From Deltaproteobacteria bacterium (lineage in GTDB: Bacteria > Desulfobacterota > BSN033 > UBA1163): a DNA stretch of 7,168 bases. The translations under genes were made by a program, and so were the position numbers. The stretch is from positions 1 through 7,168 of the forward strand of contig VGSD01000144.1 in the NCBI GenBank assembly GCA_016875155.1, in the 5' to 3' direction. Of this stretch, positions 6,193 to 7,168 are shown in pieces (within the stretch, counting starts at the first letter, position 1; every line of letters starts with the position of its first letter). The notes under the pieces were generated by a model. The model had not been told where the DNA came from. It made no database searches and saw nothing but the letters and a program-made list of their open reading frames with translations.

Positions 6193-6675
6193 ATGGAATT
6201 AAAGACTGAGCGTATAGAGATTCCGGAAGGATGCAATGTCATCTTTGGACAGACCCACTTCATCAAAACTGTGGAAGACCTCTACGAGATCATTGTGGGA
6301 TCTGTCCCCAATTCAAAATTCGGTATTGGATTCTGTGAGGCTTCAGGCCATTGTCTTATTCGGGGAGAAGGAAATGACGAAATTCTGAAAGAAGCGGCCA
6401 TGAAGAATGCCTTCAGGATCGGAGCAGGCCATAGTTTCATCATCCTTTTAAGGGACGCTTTCCCCATCAACATTCTCAATGCGGTGAAGATGTGCCAGGA
6501 GGTTTGCACAATCTACTGTGCCACGGCCAATCCCGTAGAGGTGATCCTCGCCCAGTCGGATCAAGGAAGAGGGGTCCTCGGCGTCATTGATGGCTCCTCC
6601 CCCAAAGGAATGGAAAAAGAAGACGGAGTGGCGTGGCGAAAAGAACTGTTGAGGAAATTTAAATATAAACTTTAA
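6193..6675 (+). CDS. Adenosine-specific kinase (PF04008/DUF355 family)
   Basis: Small protein of 160 residues closely fitting the family named adenosine-specific kinase, known mainly from archaea, thermophiles and some anaerobic bacteria; the catalytic assignment for the family rests on limited structural work. The conserved blocks are all visible: GQTHFIKTVEDLYE (19-32), FGIGFCEASG (43-52), GAGHSFIILLRDAFPINILNAVK (77-99), CATANPVEV (109-117) and GRGVLGVIDGSSPKG (125-139). Full length, with no damage. The ATG at 6193 follows AGGAGG at 6181-6186 with 6-base spacing. Its TAA stop lies inside the 8-bp direct repeat that borders a MITE-like insertion, so the element landed exactly at the end of the gene without altering the protein. 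It could form a transcript with the upstream deacylase gene, with the large hairpin in between. Confidence 0.9.
   Translation: MELKTERIEIPEGCNVIFGQTHFIKTVEDLYEIIVGSVPNSKFGIGFCEASGHCLIRGEGNDEILKEAAMKNAFRIGAGHSFIILLRDAFPINILNAVKMCQEVCTIYCATANPVEVILAQSDQGRGVLGVIDGSSPKGMEKEDGVAWRKELLRKFKYKL
6668..6675. repeat. Target-site duplication, left copy
   Basis: AACTTTAA directly abuts the left terminal inverted repeat of the element at 6676-6830 and is repeated exactly at 6831-6838. It includes the last bases and stop codon of the kinase gene. Confidence 0.8.
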
Positions 6676-6830
6676 TATGGGGTATCCACTTGACTAAGGT
6701 TCAATTTTCAAAAACCCAGACTTTTCGAATGGTTACACAAAAATGGTAACTCAAACTCAAAAAAAGCAGAATATCATTATGAAATCAATAAGTTAAGCTA
6801 AATTTACTGGAGTCAAGTGGATACCCCATA
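6676..6830. mobile_element. 155-bp MITE-like non-autonomous element
   Basis: The ends are perfect 20-bp inverted repeats: TATGGGGTATCCACTTGACT at 6676-6695 and its exact reverse complement at 6811-6830. Both ends are flanked, with no gap, by the 8-bp direct repeat AACTTTAA. Inverted ends plus a flush target duplication are the hallmark of DDE-transposase-mediated insertion. The 115-bp interior is AT-rich and has no coding capacity; it contains a small internal inverted pair, GTTAC/GTAAC, around 6733-6751. The element therefore must have been moved by a transposase encoded elsewhere. Families that give 8-bp duplications include IS1, IS6, IS66, IS256, ISL3, ISAs1 and IS1595; the ends do not let me choose among them. 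The IS4-type transposase at the left edge usually makes longer duplications and is not an obvious parent. Confidence 0.82.
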
Positions 6831-6838
6831 AACTTTAA
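6831..6838. repeat. Target-site duplication, right copy
   Basis: AACTTTAA follows directly after the right terminal inverted repeat and is identical to 6668-6675. Removing the element plus one copy restores a continuous gene end and downstream spacer. Confidence 0.8.
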
Positions 6839-6850
6839 AATGTGTGAATA

Positions 6851-6945
6851 ACCAATTTCCAAGCACCAATCACCATTATCTCAAAATTTTATTATTGGAA
6901 TTTGGTAATTGGGTATTATTTGGAATTTGGTACTTGGTTATTGGA
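6851..6945. repeat. Degenerate CCAATTTCC / TTGGAATTTGG repeat cluster
   Basis: The 13-mer TTGGAATTTGGTA occurs at 6895-6907 and again at 6920-6932 (period 25). ACCAATTTCCAA (6851-6862) is its inverted form with one mismatch, and CCAAGCACCAA (6859-6869) pairs with TTGGTACTTGG (6927-6937) with one mismatch. The block thus combines tandem and inverted copies of a simple motif and can fold back on itself. It lies between the convergent ends of the kinase and the cysteine synthase, so it may help end transcription from either side, but no T-run makes that clear. Confidence 0.6.
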
Positions 6946-6959
6946 GTTTCATTTATCGA

Positions 6960-7168
6960 TTAATTTCCATTCTTCACCAAACATTCCAAGGCGGTGATAT
7001 ATTCCTCGGTCATGCAGGTTGGGATTCGATGTTTCTGTAAGCATTCGAAGCATTTGCCGGGTTCGTAGAGAGGCGTGCTCACATATTTCTCTCCGCCATC
7101 CGGAAAGACGGTGACCATCACGCCACGTTCTATTTCCATTGCCTTCTGCAGGGCCCCCCACATGGCCG
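6960..7168 (-). CDS. Cysteine synthase-like PLP enzyme, C-terminal part (5' end off window)
   Basis: The frame is open to the right edge, so the ATG at 7163 is internal and the N-terminus with the PLP lysine lies outside. The visible part, AMWGALQKAMEIERGVMVTVFPDGGEKYVSTPLY, is the typical C-terminal end of O-acetylserine sulfhydrylases (CysK/CysM group), which make cysteine from O-acetylserine or phosphoserine and a sulfur donor in the cytoplasm. After STPLY, where many members end soon, there is a tail of about 34 residues with a C-F-E-C pair and two further cysteines (C38, C41, C50 and C61 counting from the internal Met). This tail could bind metal or be redox active, but that is speculation. 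It is transcribed toward the kinase gene. Confidence 0.87.
   Translation of the reverse strand, partial: AMWGALQKAMEIERGVMVTVFPDGGEKYVSTPLYEPGKCFECLQKHRIPTCMTEEYITALECLVKNGN

Noticed and set aside
6676..6830. Reading the inverted repeat as a terminator or riboswitch
   Set aside because: The arms are 115 bp apart, have no T-run, and are bordered by exact 8-bp direct repeats, which fits a transposed element much better.
6949..7161. A second minus-strand frame at the right edge
   Set aside because: It overlaps the cysteine synthase frame in another register and lacks any family pattern; the other frame has the clear FPDGGEKYVSTPLY end.

Overview
The window is a piece of a bacterial chromosome with moderate GC. 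It carries mostly short, loosely packed genes on the + strand. Gene content (Tat-exported amidase, adenosine-specific kinase of the PF04008/DUF355 type, YbaK-like deacylase, cysteine synthase with a Cys-rich tail, two toxin-antitoxin modules) and the many small palindromes and degenerate repeats resemble anaerobic Desulfobacterota (former Deltaproteobacteria) or related thermophile/anaerobe lineages. This is inference from gene content only. No rRNA, tRNA or CRISPR array is visible.

Layout. 1-533: the 3' end of an IS4-family DDE transposase gene whose start lies off the left edge. 534-997: a gene-poor stretch with a promoter-like element at 797-825. 998-2059: a LuxR-type regulator with a GAF-like sensor region. 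2236-3816: a Tat-exported amidase-signature enzyme with its full Lys-Ser-Ser triad, followed by a hairpin terminator. 4011-4591: a mazEF toxin-antitoxin pair. 4754-5594: an AT-richer mntA-hepT (MNT/HEPN) toxin-antitoxin pair, preceded by a near copy of the 797-833 promoter-like element. 5645-6124: a YbaK/EbsC-type aminoacyl-tRNA deacylase. 6132-6175: a perfect 20-bp-stem hairpin. 6193-6675: a PF04008 adenosine-specific kinase. 6676-6830: a 155-bp MITE-like element with perfect 20-bp terminal inverted repeats and an 8-bp target duplication, sitting exactly at the kinase stop codon. 6851-6945: degenerate direct/inverted repeats. 6960 to the right edge: the C-terminal part of a PLP-dependent cysteine synthase on the minus strand.

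How the parts relate. The centre (about 3950-5600) is a small defence/stability island made of two unrelated type of toxin-antitoxin modules, bounded by an IS remnant on the left and a MITE on the right. The LuxR regulator and the amidase may be functionally linked because they are adjacent and co-directional, but no shared promoter proves it. The genes after 5645 look like ordinary metabolic or quality-control genes. No clearly new multi-gene system can be claimed. The strongest unexplained sequence signals are the MITE with its target duplication and the 37-bp promoter-like repeat shared by two unrelated loci.
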